Positions 45,779-57,331 are shown, numbered from the stretch's first letter. The stretch is 64,000 nucleotides of DNA from Cornus controversa (GCA_026545225.1 CM048851.1:33603956-33667955); one strand, 5' to 3'. Translations and numbers: made by a program. Notes: generated by a model not told the origin, from the letters alone.

Positions 45779-48700
45779 TGTAATACCCCGTAATTTGAGG
45801 ATATTTAAATGGAGTATTTATTTATTTAATTGGGTTTTTAATTATTTAAATGTTTTAACTAATTTTGTCAATACATGTTTTTATGTGTTTAATGTGGATG
45901 TTTGAATTGTTGCTAAGTATTGATTGAGTTTAGTTGTGTGTGAAATATTTGTTTTAAATATAATTTTTCTTTTAAATAAAAATATGTGGGTTTGGGCTAC
46001 GTTTACTTTTCATATTTAATTATTATTAGGTTGGGCTAGACTATTGGGTTGGGCTATATATATTTATATATAGGTGGGCTAAATATTTTATATCCATTAG
46101 TTTAATTATTTAGGAATTATTATTTTTTTAGTTTTCTAGAAAGAAAATTAAATAAGAGAAAAGAAATTAGGGTTCAATAGTTTTCTACGCACATATTTAG
46201 AGAGAATGGTAGACGCCAGAAAAAGGGAGAGAAGGTGATTTTGCTCAAAATTATTAGGCAAGTTCAATCTCTTCACTTCCCCTTTGAAATTTGCAAACAT
46301 ATATATAACTATTTGTATAGTTTGATTTCATGAATATACATGTATATGCATATAGGTTTATGTATCATTAGGTTTAACAATTTGGAATTTTTGTTTAATT
46401 GCACGTTCAAGGAATTTTCGTTTGATTAAGCATAAATTTATTGTGTTAAACTAGGATTTCGTTTCTAATATATAGATTGATAGAAACTAGGGTATTGTTT
46501 CTAATATATAGATTGATAGAAACTAGGGTTTCATTTCTAATACATAGATTGATAGAAACTAGGGTTTTATTTTTGGAGATATGTATATTGATTAAAATCT
46601 AGGATTTCGTTTATAAAATTTATATGTAGTGAATTAAATCGTATTGTATGTATTTACATTTAATTTTTGTAAACAGTGTCGATGTCCAGAATTTTTCGAC
46701 GAACATATTTTGACTCCACGAGACTCATTCTCGATCAGAAATTACCCAATAAGAAAACCCAATAGCTTATGCTACTGGACCTTGTCATTTTTCAATCAAA
46801 AATTCTCGTCCAGGTCTCCAAAAAATTACGTTTTTTCATCGTATAGGAAGACTGCTGAATGTTTCAGAAATTTTGTTCGTGGACCAAATGAACTCAGAAT
46901 TGGCTGAAATTTAACATTTAGTAGTGTTTAATTATTATGTTTCTTATGTATTTTTTTTAGCATTTTGAAGAAAGTTTATTTTTTTGCGATATCCTTCAGC
47001 TGCTAGTTTCCTTTTGTTTTTAGGTTTTCTTATGCTGTTAGAATTTTGATTTCTTTATAATAAATGGAAGTATGGTGGAGAATAGATCATGCAACCCATT
47101 CAATTATCATGTATTTGTGAACAGTCTGAGATATTTAAATATATATATATTTATTTTAAAATATTTTTAAATATAAAAAATTAGAAAAAAATATTTTAAA
47201 TTATCAAAAAATTCCAAAAAATTTATGAAAATTTTAGTAGGACTTTTAGAGACAAAATATGCACAGAAACCTAGGCTAGAGCTAGGTTTAGAGTTACTTG
47301 ATGTTTAAATGGAGGTGTGGGCTTTAGTGTGGGGTTTCTTTTTAATTAATTAATTATTTTTCTTTAATTATTTCTTTGCTTTCATAAATGTTCGTGATTA
47401 ATTATATGATGTTTAGATCAATTTTATGAGATTATGTTAAACTCCGATTACTTTTAAGGTATGTTGTGTCATATTTAATTATTTATTAATAAATGTGACG
47501 TTAGAATTTTTCTGATTTTAATTAGCATTCTTTTAAGTGTGTTAGATTATTATTTAAAAGTAATATCTAGGCATGTCAGGATTGCCTAATACCTAATAAG
47601 ATATTTATTCATTATATTTTTAGCATGTCAGGATTACCTAATACCTAATAAGGTATTTATTCATTATATTTTCGGCATGTCAAGATTGCCTAATACCTAA
47701 TAAGATATCTATTCATTATATTTTCAGAATGTCAGGATTGCGAGGCAAGTTAGGATTGCCTAATACCTAATAAGGTATCTATACATTATATTTGGCATGT
47801 TAGGATTACTAGGCATGTCGGAATTGCCTAATACCTAATAAGGTATCTATATATTATATTTCGCATGTCAGGATTGCCTAATACCTAATAAGGTATCTAT
47901 ATAATATATTTCGCATGTCAGGACTACCAATCATGTCAGGATTGCCTAATACCTAATAAGGCATCTATACATTATATTTGGCAAGTCAGGATTGTCAGGC
48001 ATATCGGGATTGTCTAATACCTAATAAGGTATCTATACATTATATTTGGCATATCAAAATTGTCAGGCATGTTAGGATTACCTAATACCTAATAAGGTAT
48101 TTATACATTATATTTGGGCATGTCGATTAGGATTGCCTAAAACTTAATATGATATCTTTATATTTTATTTGGGGAATATCAGGATTGTCTAATATCTAAT
48201 AAAAAAATTTCTCGTTATATATTCGAGCATGTTAGGATTGTCTCTTGTGTAAACTTAAAACTAGTCTGCACTTGCATTGAGATAACAGATGGATTAGTGT
48301 AGTGCGTGGGGCTGCTCTATTCTTGGGTCACATGGTTAATTGGAGATATGTTTATGAGCTGGTGAGTTATACTTAATTGTATTTGGGGTTTTGTAGAAAG
48401 ATGATTGGTGAAGGCATGTTAGGTTTGTGTAATACTTAGTAAGATATTGTGATAATGGATGGGTTTGTTCAGAACATGATTCTAATTATTTCTAAGACAT
48501 GAGATTAAAAGACTAAATGATATAATTATATCTGTATGTTTTTACTATCCTCATATAGAGGGTATGTTTACTAGTTCTCTGATTGGGTGGCAGTGAAGGG
48601 AACTTGCTTGTGGGTTTAACCCACTTTGTTGATATTTCAGGTGTCAGGTAGTTTCTATCTCGAGATTAGAGCATGAAGTTCATAGAGCGTGACAACCATC

Positions 48701-48998
48701 TATTCTTTACAAGACTCCAGTGTATGAACTTAGATCTTTTAATAAAGTATTTACTTTTATAATTTTTGGTTAACAGGTCCTTAAGTTACGGGACTTCCAA
48801 GTTGTATAGTTCAGATTCGCATTTTGTACATTTAACAGTATTATTTTATTTCAGTTGGACTTTCCTGTCAACATTTAAAATTTTTTTTTTTTTTTTTGTC
48901 ATTGTATTTTATGCTTGTTTGCTATTAGTTGTAAATATCCCTTATGTTTTATGTGTGAGGCTGGCCACCTCATGCGTGAGATTGTAGGGGGTATTTCA
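45779..48998 (+). repeat. Solo LTR, 3.2 kb, Tekay/Del-type Ty3
   Basis: Starts TGTAATACCCCG and ends GGGTATTTCA, with a perfect 5 bp duplication aaaag at 45774-45778 and 48999-49003. It shares ordered landmarks with the solo LTR at 32355-35376 but is diverged from it. It splits the antisense ORF of the Tat-like host element. It contains three runs of aatatatagattgatagaaactaggg (about 46468-46565) and the enlarged minisatellite at 47571-48240. Confidence 0.93.
47571..48240 (+). repeat. Expanded LTR minisatellite, about ten units
   Basis: Units combine ggcatgtcaggattgcctaa, the hairpin ATACCT-AATA-AGGTAT and tatacattatattt, with lengths from about 48 to 75 bp. The homologous position in the 32355-35376 LTR has three units. 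Confidence 0.88.
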
Positions 48999-49003
48999 AA
49001 AAG

Positions 49004-49278
49004 GACTTCGACTTTCTAACTCCTTCACTAGCGTTGTAATCAGAATCTAAGGGGTAACCCTTGATAATGATGTCACTATGAATACGACATGTCTCCCTAA
49101 CCCTCTCAATATCAACAAACTGCCTAGTCACTGAAGCAACAATTACGCCATGATCGAATGTGACTGCTTCCCCAACAAAAGCAATGGGTTAGGCAATTTC
49201 TATGATTTGAAGTAAGGAACTAGACATTGTGACCTCATGATTATCAGAAAGGGTACAATCGCTGTCACTAGAAGACAT
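49004..49278 (-). pseudogene. Antisense ORF of the Tat-like element (N-terminal part)
   Basis: From ATG 49278 (MSSSDSDCTLSDNHEVTMSS) the minus strand reads through one TAA to GEAVTFDHGVIVASVTRQFV, ERVRETCRIHSDIIIKGYPL and GVRKSKSF. It meets the aaaag target duplication of the solo LTR and would continue into ASHLKSF at 45772. The two parts are one frame apart across a T-run, so a frameshift lies at the junction. The product is unknown. Confidence 0.55.
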
Positions 49279-49576
49279 TATAAAGGAGAAAAAGACGTTA
49301 GTTAAGGAATGAAAATTGACCTACGAAGACAAATCGGTACCAGAAAGCTCAAAGGAAATGAATTTGAAAGATAAGATAATCAGTTGTAGGAGATTTGTGA
49401 CTGAAAATAATAAAGTGTCATGACAGAGCACAAAGGTAGCATAAAAGGATCACTTATGTGCTCAGAGTCGTCATCGATACCTCAGCATTAACGAGGGTCC
49501 TTGATACAAGCAATGAAATGATGAAAATGCCTATAGAAATTCCCCCTAGTTTGGCCAAAGCTCATACTGAAGAGAA

Positions 49577-49588
49577 TTGGGGGCAAAG
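49577..49588 (+). promoter_or_regulatory. Putative polypurine tract
   Basis: TTGGGGGCAAAG directly before TGTAGGG, at the expected position for priming plus-strand DNA beside a 3' LTR. Confidence 0.5.
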
Positions 49589-49999
49589 TGTAGGGAAAAA
49601 TTTTCCCAGCTATTCATATGGGCTGACTGAAATGCGAACGGGCCAAGCCCAAGAGGAATTGAGCCCAAGGTTCAGCAAAAGCCCCAAAGAATTATTTCAA
49701 AAAGAAGAACGGGCTCAGTCGTCCCTTTACAAGGCCAAGAGCGGCCCAACTTAGACATGAAGTCCAAACTCTTTTAGGAATTTATGTCTTTGAGAGAAAA
49801 GATATCTGCAAATAAAGGAATTTGAGTCCTAAAAGAATTCAAATTCCAACTTGTATAAATATCTGAAAAAAAGAAATAAAAAAGGATCCTCGAATCCTCA
49901 TCACGATTTCTTTGAAAAAATATTATGTTCTTGAAATTGTTGGATGTGTGCATTGAATTCACTAGCAGAAAATTAAGTAAGCAATTTTTTGTACTAACA
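49589..49999 (+). repeat. Probable 3' LTR of the Tat-like element
   Basis: Starts TGTAGGGAAAAATTTTCCC, which is a near-perfect palindrome. It contains a TATAAATA box (about 49855-49862) in plus orientation and may end at TACTAACA (49999). No second LTR is present for comparison, so the end is a best guess. Confidence 0.45.
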
Positions 50000-50448
50000 A
50001 TCACCAAAATTTATTGTCTATCTAAATTGTCTCACTATATGCATCAAGTGGATTGAAAGTGACTTCAGAATGATTCCAAATAATGGAATCCCTTAATTTA
50101 TTCTACCTAGACTTTTCCATTTAATCATCCATTACAATTCATAAATTAAACATAGATCAAGTTATTAAAAAAGTTTGAAATAATCAATATAAAATTGACG
50201 TGACCCCATTCCAGTAAGTTTAACAAATGATGGGATTTTTTGTGCCCCAAAAATTAAGGAAGACGCACACTAGTCCCCAAATCCATATTTGACATGCAAA
50301 TCCCATTTTACGAACATAAAGTCGCAGTGATGAAAAAACAGTAATTAATTGATAACATCACCAAGTTTAGTTACCTTGATAGACAACTGTGAAAAGTGTC
50401 TAAGATTAGCAACCATAGCTCCTGAGCCTAAATTTTTTGATATATCCA
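50000..50448. other. Intergenic, nothing recognised
   Basis: No gene or clear repeat structure. Confidence 0.4.
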
Positions 50449-50457
50449 TTGCTCTTA

Positions 50458-50629
50458 GGGTAATGCTACTCAGGCAGAATTCGTAGACAGAATTCATAAG
50501 CAGAATATTTCATATCCATTGGATGCATGTGGTAGGTCCCACCACATACACTCACCACATGCATCCAATGGATGTAAAACTTTCTGCCTATGAATTCTGC
50601 TTACGAATTCTGCCTGAGTAGCATTACCC
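50458..50629. mobile_element. Palindromic Mutator-type MITE, 172 bp
   Basis: The ends GGGTAATGCTACTCAGGCAG and its reverse complement are nearly perfect over about 75 bp, leaving a very short centre. A perfect 9 bp target duplication, ttgctctta, lies at 50449-50457 and 50630-50638. A 9 bp duplication is typical of Mutator-like elements. There is no ORF. Confidence 0.92.
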
Positions 50630-50639
50630 TTGCTCTTAT

Positions 50640-51029
50640 TATGCTTTTGATTATTTGAAAAGTGTGTGGAGATTGAAGCTTACCTACCATGATTGTAAAA
50701 CAATGGAGAGACTATTGGGATAGTGAGAGAGCTAGAGATCTATTGGATAAGGGAAGTTCAAATATTGTTGGTGTGGTTGAAGGTTTCAATCAGAGAATTA
50801 GAGAGTATCACTCAAAATAAAAAATCTTTGTTAGGGTTCTATGATTGAAGCAAATAATCGATTTGAGAGTGAGATTTTGAGAGAATGGATTTTTGGTAAA
50901 GTGTACAAGGCCCAGTCACCGAGGCAAGGGTAATGTAATATTTTAGAGTAGGAGTGTGAAAGCCATAATTCTTTTGAGCGAATATTAATAAATTCACGGC
51001 ATTTACTTCGGTGGAAACAAAAATATAAT
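50640..51029. other. Intergenic, nothing recognised
   Basis: No gene or repeat recognised. Confidence 0.4.
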
Positions 51030-51805
51030 ACTATAAAAAATTAGACATAAGCGCTTTTTTTTGTTTGACTATTTCAAAAAATAAGAACCTCATGATTTGT
51101 GAAAACATTGACTTTTTTAATTTTTTTGTTTTTGCGGCCAAAAAATATTGGTCGCAAAAAGATTGTATTTGTTGTTAATACTCCCGTTAATCTTTGGTTG
51201 CAAATGCCTTATATATTACAACTGATTTGTTTTGGTCACAAAAAAAAATGGGAAAATTAGATTTCAGTGACCAAAATTGAAAAAATATTGCTATTTAGTG
51301 ACCTTAAACTCAATAAAAGGTAAATAGTGACCAAACTTAAAAAATAATTGCTAACAAGTGACCATTTAATCTTAAAACCTAAAATACCCTTCATTTTGTG
51401 CATAAATCCCCATCTTTTATTCATTTTTTTAAAACCCAAATATCAAAAAATTTAAAGAATCCAATGACTTGTATACAATATATGAACATATATACATTCT
51501 AAAGAAGATATAATTTATATATATATATATATATTCTTGTATATTAATATCTCATTAACAAAAAAAAAAATTTAATTTGGGTGCAATTAATTATTAATAA
51601 GGAATATTGGAAGATATGAATAGACTTGCCTAATAAACATATTACCTACTGCCTCATATCTTTTTTTTTTTTTATATCAGGTATCCCATAGTTAATTCAT
51701 TTCAAGTAATAACTCTTGCTGTATCTTTGGAGCCCTAAAATCTATCAAAGAAAAAAAATCCATATATGCACATGCATTAATTGTAAGATGAACATATATG
51801 TCTAA

Positions 51806-51845
<40 letters not shown>

Positions 51846-52296
51846 GGAGAGAGATTCTCTCTCTATATATACTTTCTTTTCTAGAATCTTTGTATGTCTT
51901 TTGAAGATTTGATATTTAGAATTGAGATTGGGGAAGACGAATAAGGGATTGATAATTTCTAAATAAAGGGAGGGTATTTTGGACATTAAAGTTAAATGGT
52001 CACTCATTGGCAATTACTTTTCAAGATTGGACACTATTTACCTTTTATTGAGTTTATGGTCACTGTAAATCAAATATTTTTAATTTTGGTCACCAAAATC
52101 TAATTTTCCCAAAAAAAATTGTATTCGCGACCAAAACATATTTTGGTCATTAATACTCCCATAATTAGCAACCAAAGATTACTTTGGTCAAAAATACCTT
52201 GCATATTATGACCAATCTATTTTGGTCACAAATAATGTTACATTTGTGACATATTGTGTTCGGTCACACAAATTAAGACTGATTTGTTGCAGTGGC
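51030..52296. mobile_element. Possible CACTA-like element hosting a MITE
   Basis: Both flanks of the MITE carry alternating ggtcgcaaa/ggtcacaaa and gcaaccaaagatta phrases in inverted order, a style seen in CACTA subterminal repeats. The right end read in reverse is CACTGCAACAAATCAG, and the left end may be a mutated tactataaaaaattag. A 3 bp target duplication was not confirmed, so family and ends are uncertain. Confidence 0.4.
51250..52110. mobile_element. Mutator-type MITE with ~145 bp terminal inverted repeats
   Basis: The ends begin GGGAAAATTAGATTT on both strands and remain alignable for about 145 bp (shared blocks ctcaataaaaggtaaatagtg, gagtgaccattta, aaaatacc). A 9 bp target duplication, aaaaaaaat, lies at 51241-51249 and 52111-52119 (low complexity, so less decisive). 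The interior has (TA)n(GA)n at 51805-51846. No coding capacity. Confidence 0.88.
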
Positions 52297-52579
52297 TAAA
52301 AAAAAACTTATCTTGATCAAAGGGACAATTAGCTAATGATATGATTTGAGCTCCAAATATATGGACTATAGTTTATTTGAAATATTGAGCAAGGCAAATG
52401 AACCAAACTCAATCTTCACTTTGAAGTTCATTAATTATCATTATTATTTTTAAAACTAAGCTTGAACATAGTCAAATAATGTTAACTATTAGGTCTTTTT
52501 CCCTTAACACTAATAGATGGGATATAGCCTGGGTAATTGAGAAAAGTAAATTAAAACCTGAACTTTAAAAATCTTATAC
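52297..52579. other. Intergenic, nothing recognised
   Basis: Nothing recognised. Confidence 0.4.
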
Positions 52580-52584
52580 ATAGT

Positions 52585-53964
52585 TGTTTGGTCAGGAGAA
52601 GCATATCACAAGAAAACATGGAGGTCCTATCATAAAAGAAAAACATAAAGAAAGCATAAGAATATGTGATTCGGTTGCACCTGACCTACGTCCATGGAAA
52701 GAAAAAATTCTACGACCATTAATAAAGAAGAGATAGATAATTGTAGAGTAAAAACATTCAAAACTGCCTTTTGAAAAGTCCCACAAATGTAGGAGTAATT
52801 CTACGATACCCCAAGGATTCCTTAAATGTAAGAATCTCACTACTCATAAAACACAATTTTCTATTATTATAAGAAATCATAAAATATGGAGTTTTACTAG
52901 TGGTGGGATACTTCGAATACACGGAATCCCGTGGTAATTAATAATTTCTCCAAATGTAGAGAATACACACCCATTTATTGCATCTCTCTACTCTCACGAC
53001 TTAACTCCTTCGTGAAGCTGCCCTTAGGGCTACATCTCTCTACTGTTCTACCCACCTAACCTTTTTTTTTTCTCCCTCATTTTTCCCATCCTTTTTTGTC
53101 TCTAAGTCTCAAAGCATAAGTCTCTATTTATAACTTCTTCTTGCTCATATCTACCTTACATTTTTTTCAATTTGGGACATGTGTTACAAGTCAAAAAAAC
53201 TAACCCAATTTTGACTAGGAATATGAGCTATAATTCCTAACAATCTCCACCTTGACTCAAATTCTATTAAGTCAAACATCAACTCTACTTGCAACTAAAA
53301 TCCGTTGCAACACATGTTGAGATTCCTTGTATTTTCTGGATTTCTTTTAAACAAAAGTTGACATTCCCAAGACGAACATTCAGCTCTGATACCACTTTCG
53401 AGGATGAAACCTTCGGCCCTAATAAACTCTCCAAGATGAACTTTCGGCTCTGATACCACTTATTGGGGCCATCATAAGCACATCACAAGCAAACATAGAG
53501 ATTCCATCATGAGACAAACACATAACACAAAGAAACTACAAGATATACGTGGTTCGGCTACACTCGTCTTACGTCCACAGAGAGAATAAATTTCACCATT
53601 TTTTTTTAAAAAAAGAGACATACAACTATAGAGTACAAACATTCAACACTGTCTTATAAAAAGTCATACAATTATAGAGAATGTCCACCCATTTATTACA
53701 TCTCTCTATTCTCATGACTCAACCCCTCATGAGATTGTCGTTAAGACTATATCTCTCTACTCTTCTACCCACGTATTCCCTTTTTTCTCCCTCACTTGTC
53801 TATCCTCTTTTCTAAGTCCCAAAGTATGTGTCTCGACCTATTTATAACTTCTTGTACATCTCGTTTAGTACATCTCGTTTATGTTTTTTCAACGCGGGAC
53901 ATGTATTATAAGTAAAACAATCCAACCCAATTTTGACTACAAATATAAGCCATAATTCCCACCA
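52585..53964 (-). mobile_element. Small non-autonomous LTR element with a 218 bp interior
   Basis: Two LTRs (52585-53242 and 53461-53964) share agcatatcacaag/agcacatcacaag, gtgattcgg/gtggttcgg, cttacgtcca, catctctcta and tctaagt phrases in order. Next to the left LTR is minus-strand AAGGTGGAGAT (53243-53253), a polypurine tract. Next to the right LTR is ggctctgataccac, the tRNA-iMet primer-site complement. Flanking 5-mers are atagt and atagc, one mismatch. No ORF is present. It fits the small LTR element or TRIM class with unusually long LTRs. Confidence 0.8.
52793..52951. mobile_element. hAT-type MITE inside the left LTR
   Basis: This 159 bp insert is absent from the right LTR. It is flanked by aaatgtag at 52785-52792 and 52952-52959, an 8 bp duplication as in hAT elements. 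The ends GGAGTAATT and AATTTCTCC are roughly inverted. A related sequence occurs at 16355-16515. Confidence 0.75.
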
Positions 53965-53969
53965 ATAGC

Positions 53970-54879
53970 GTGGTGTCTAATTAATGGAAAAGTCTCTCTC
54001 TGGATAAACCATCACATTCAAGAATGCACATAAGATGTATTGAACTAGTGGTTGAGGAGAGATTATATAGGACATGACCATTTCGAGCCTCAATTACAAT
54101 ATCAATATATATATAATGTGAGGTCAGAGGTGGGTACTCTATGAATGTGCATGATCAGGCGCGCTCTCTACTACCCAAAACGGCTTCTGTTATATATATC
54201 AATATATATATATAGCAATAGTACGTGACTCAACCCACGCTAACACGACACAAAATAAATAAGTTTAACTTTAACTTAATCATGTTATGGTTGTAATTGT
54301 GTCAATCTGAATTGATATATTAATTAAATTTGTCATATTTGTATTTGACATACCAACTAATTTATAACATTGTTAGACTAGTTTAATTAAACATATCTGA
54401 ACAACGTATCATGTTCGTCTTAGAAATAACTTGTTTAATTAAATGTGTCATGTTCATGTTGATCGATTTGATCTAATAATATGAAAATTTATCTTGATCA
54501 TAATTTTAATTAAACATATCTTGTCATGTCGTGTCAAGTCTTAACCATTTATTAAAAGAGTCACATGTTCGTATTCGTGTTAAAATTTCTTATCATAAAT
54601 ATTAATCGTGTCGTATTCATGTTAACCCATGTAAACACGACACACCTAACACAAATTGCCACCACTGAAAAATCTAATTTTTTTAACAACATGACTATTT
54701 TATCCTTGTTAGTGGGCTCATAAAAAAAAGGCCGAGGTCCGACTGAATTAAAAGTCCATTCCATCAAGTTCGAATATATTTGTAATCCGAATTTTAAAAC
54801 AGGTCAAATGTGAGTCTTCTTTAAAAGGATTGTCTTAGATGCAGTTCGAAACTGAATATAAACGTACATTTATTGGATT
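53970..54879. other. Intergenic, degenerate cacgaca-type repeats
   Basis: Bases 54220-54650 contain many variants of aacacgacac, tcatgttcgt and cgtgtc with gttaac phrases, a texture common in decayed plant repeats. No gene or defined ends. Confidence 0.4.
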
Positions 54880-55086
54880 TTATGTGAAATGCAATCTGAT
54901 TTGGATTTTGCACATCCTTTCTTTTCTATAAAAAGATTACCCTTTAGAGAAAAAAAACGTGACACGGCCACTATTTATTCACTACAAGTAGCTTCCAATT
55001 GCATACCAGTCAAATAATAAAAATTTAACCTTAAAAAAAGAAAATCATTAGTAGAATTTTTGAAAGGAAATAAAGTCTTAAAATTA

Positions 55087-55552
55087 TCAGTTGAACTTTG
55101 CGACATGCTGGCGTGGTGATTTGGCATCACGCAGCTGCTTCTCTTTGGAGAGGATTTCTGCCAACCTACATGTATTAAACAATTAATTAAAAATTAATAG
55201 AATAGTATTTTGAATTAATGGGATGCAAATATATTATTAATAATTAGAGGATATATGAACAGTTTGATACCTTATGAGAGCCTCCTCATTCGTAGCTTGA
55301 TTAGATGCTTCATAGACACCGGTATCTAAATTCACCCTCGAAACTGGTTTCTTTAATAATTCATTGCCAACTTTTACCAGATCATCCAAGTTTTGTTTGG
55401 TTGCAGTATCAGTTGATGAAACTGTACCATTTAATGTATCATCCTGCATATAGGTTCAAATTAAAGAACTGTCACTATAAAATATACTTAATTGTTTAGT
55501 TTTTCGTTGTGATTTTTACATTTTTGGTTTCATATATCAATTCTCAGCATGG

Positions 55553-55586
<34 letters not shown>

Positions 55587-57110
55587 CTGAATACGAAGGT
55601 ATTTATCTTCTGAGTGAAGGGCTTGGAAAACTGTAGAAATGTGAAAGTCGACCATATCACCACTTGCTTGAGTAAACACATCCACTAATGGAGTTGAACC
55701 TTCACTTGTCAACCATCCCAAAACACCCCACTTTGCAGCTTCATCTGCATCATATTTCTCTTCGACTTTCGCTGTACCAGTTCCTAAGGATACAACAAGA
55801 AACCTATTATAGTCTGGATTTATTGCAATAAAGTCAGAACTTCCCCGGGTAATCTCCTTTGTCACTTCACCCATAGCAACCAGAGCCTGAAACCAAACAT
55901 ATATTATGTAAATTTCTATAGTAATATATCCTAATTAAATTTCTAAATCCAACATATATTATATATGTAAATATACCGGATTATTAGCAGCTACACCGCC
56001 ATCAATAAGATTGAATTCTGTCACTTTTCCGGTGGAATCTTTGTTTTCAAAACAATAGGCAGGAAGATAGGTTGGGGCAGCTGACGTTGAAATACATATA
56101 TCAGAGAGTAAGACATCTAAGCTTGGGTTTTTCTTCACCTAAACCACAAAAACAATAGTAAGGCAAACGAGTTTAGTTTCACATATGATACATAAAGCTG
56201 TAAAATAAAAAGGGTCAATCTTAAATTTACATATAATATATAAATAAATAAATATATCTATATATATATAGAGAGAGAGAGAGAGAGCACCTTGTAGCTT
56301 GAGAAGATGGTTGGCTGGAGTCTCTTGATATCGAAAGTAGGGATCACAACATTAGTTAATGTTTCATTCAACCGTGTGTTTCCCAATTTTTCCCTAACGA
56401 TATTGTGTAGATACTTGCCATCATATTTGGGTCCTGAGAGGGACTTGATTACTTTTGTAGCATGAGAAAATGGACTACTGTAGTAAAGTGAAAACGTGAT
56501 CATGCATGTTAGTATAGAACTAGAGAATACAAGAAAATAGCATTATATATATGTTAGTGATGTTGAGGTTCACCTGTCCTGAGGGAAGATTTTAGGGCAG
56601 TGTTCAAGATAGAATTCCTTGATGTCTTTGGCGGCAAATTTAGGGCTGCGGTTCTCTTCATTTGGTGCAGTTAGCATGGCAGTCACAATTCCACCCGTGC
56701 TTGTTCCTGCAATCACGTCGAAATAGTCTGCAATTCTTGCATCCTCACCGTCCAATTTCTTCAATACACCAAACCAAACCATCATGCATGATTTAAGACG
56801 TGTGTGTATATATATAATCCTAATAGGTATTGAGCATAGTAGATGGAGTGTCATGCATGATATAAATGGAAACTTTTGAGTATATATAGATGTAATTAAA
56901 TATTTATTATAGCCTTAATATTTTTCCTTTCAAGTGAAAGAGAGAGATATTATAACATGAGCTCCAAGTTTTGTGTACCTGCAGCTGGGACTCTAGGAAG
57001 CCAAGGATAATCCCAGGGATAATTCCTCTAATTCCACCTCCATCAATACTAAGAATGGTGATCAATTTTCCGAAAGTTGGAGGCTTTAGAGGTGATTTTG
57101 CTCCTTCCAT
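55087..57110 (-). CDS. Patatin-like acyl hydrolase PLP-C
   Basis: Close paralog of PLP-A with the same predicted lipid acyl hydrolase role. Exons on the minus strand: 57110-56979, 56758-56574, 56477-56291, 56138-55977, 55886-55587, 55443-55271, 55165-55087. All introns are GT-AG; the joined frame encodes 405 aa. Motifs: DGGGIRG 23-29, Ser64 in GTSTGG, Asp214 in LIDGG. I count about 20 substitutions against PLP-A. The most striking is in exon 4: the family's APTY(L/F)PAHYF block reads PAYCF here, so a highly conserved His is Tyr and the next Tyr is Cys. Exon 6 also differs ([16 protein letters not shown]). Intron 3 begins with (GA)n(TA)n like PLP-A. No signal peptide. Either a functional variant or an early stage of decay; all splice sites and the dyad are intact. 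Confidence 0.93.
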
Positions 57111-57323
57111 GATAAATTCAGGAGAAGGTATATATATTATATATATATATGGAGAACAAAGAGATAGAGAGATATCCAGAGAGAAAAAGATTGAAGTTTT
57201 AAGAGTGTTGATGGATAAAATGAACGTAGCTAGATTAATTTGAAGTTATATAATTTCAAGAGCTTTGAAACAAAGAAATGAATTCCTGAAACCCTGAGTA
57301 CCATTTGAGAAGGTGAGTGTACG

Positions 57324-57331
57324 TATTTATA
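57324..57331 (-). promoter_or_regulatory. TATA box of PLP-C
   Basis: TATAAATA on the minus strand, 214 bases before the ATG, matching the PLP-A layout. The TTGACT W-box core (57395-57400) is conserved at the same spacing. Confidence 0.7.

Larger units (their letters stand above)
42665..49999 (+). mobile_element. 3' part of a Tat-lineage Ty3 element, with a nested solo LTR
   Basis: The layout on the plus strand is a short possible pol end (NAGRFIARWEG, about 42680-42712, like integrase C-termini), a large tandem array (42690-43790), an antisense ORF (minus strand, 49278 to about 44160), a purine tract (49577-49588) and a probable 3' LTR (49589-49999). Tandem arrays and antisense ORFs near the 3' end are known for the Grande/Retand group of Tat elements, so I assign it there by architecture. 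The 5' part with gag, protease and reverse transcriptase is missing. Confidence 0.55.
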
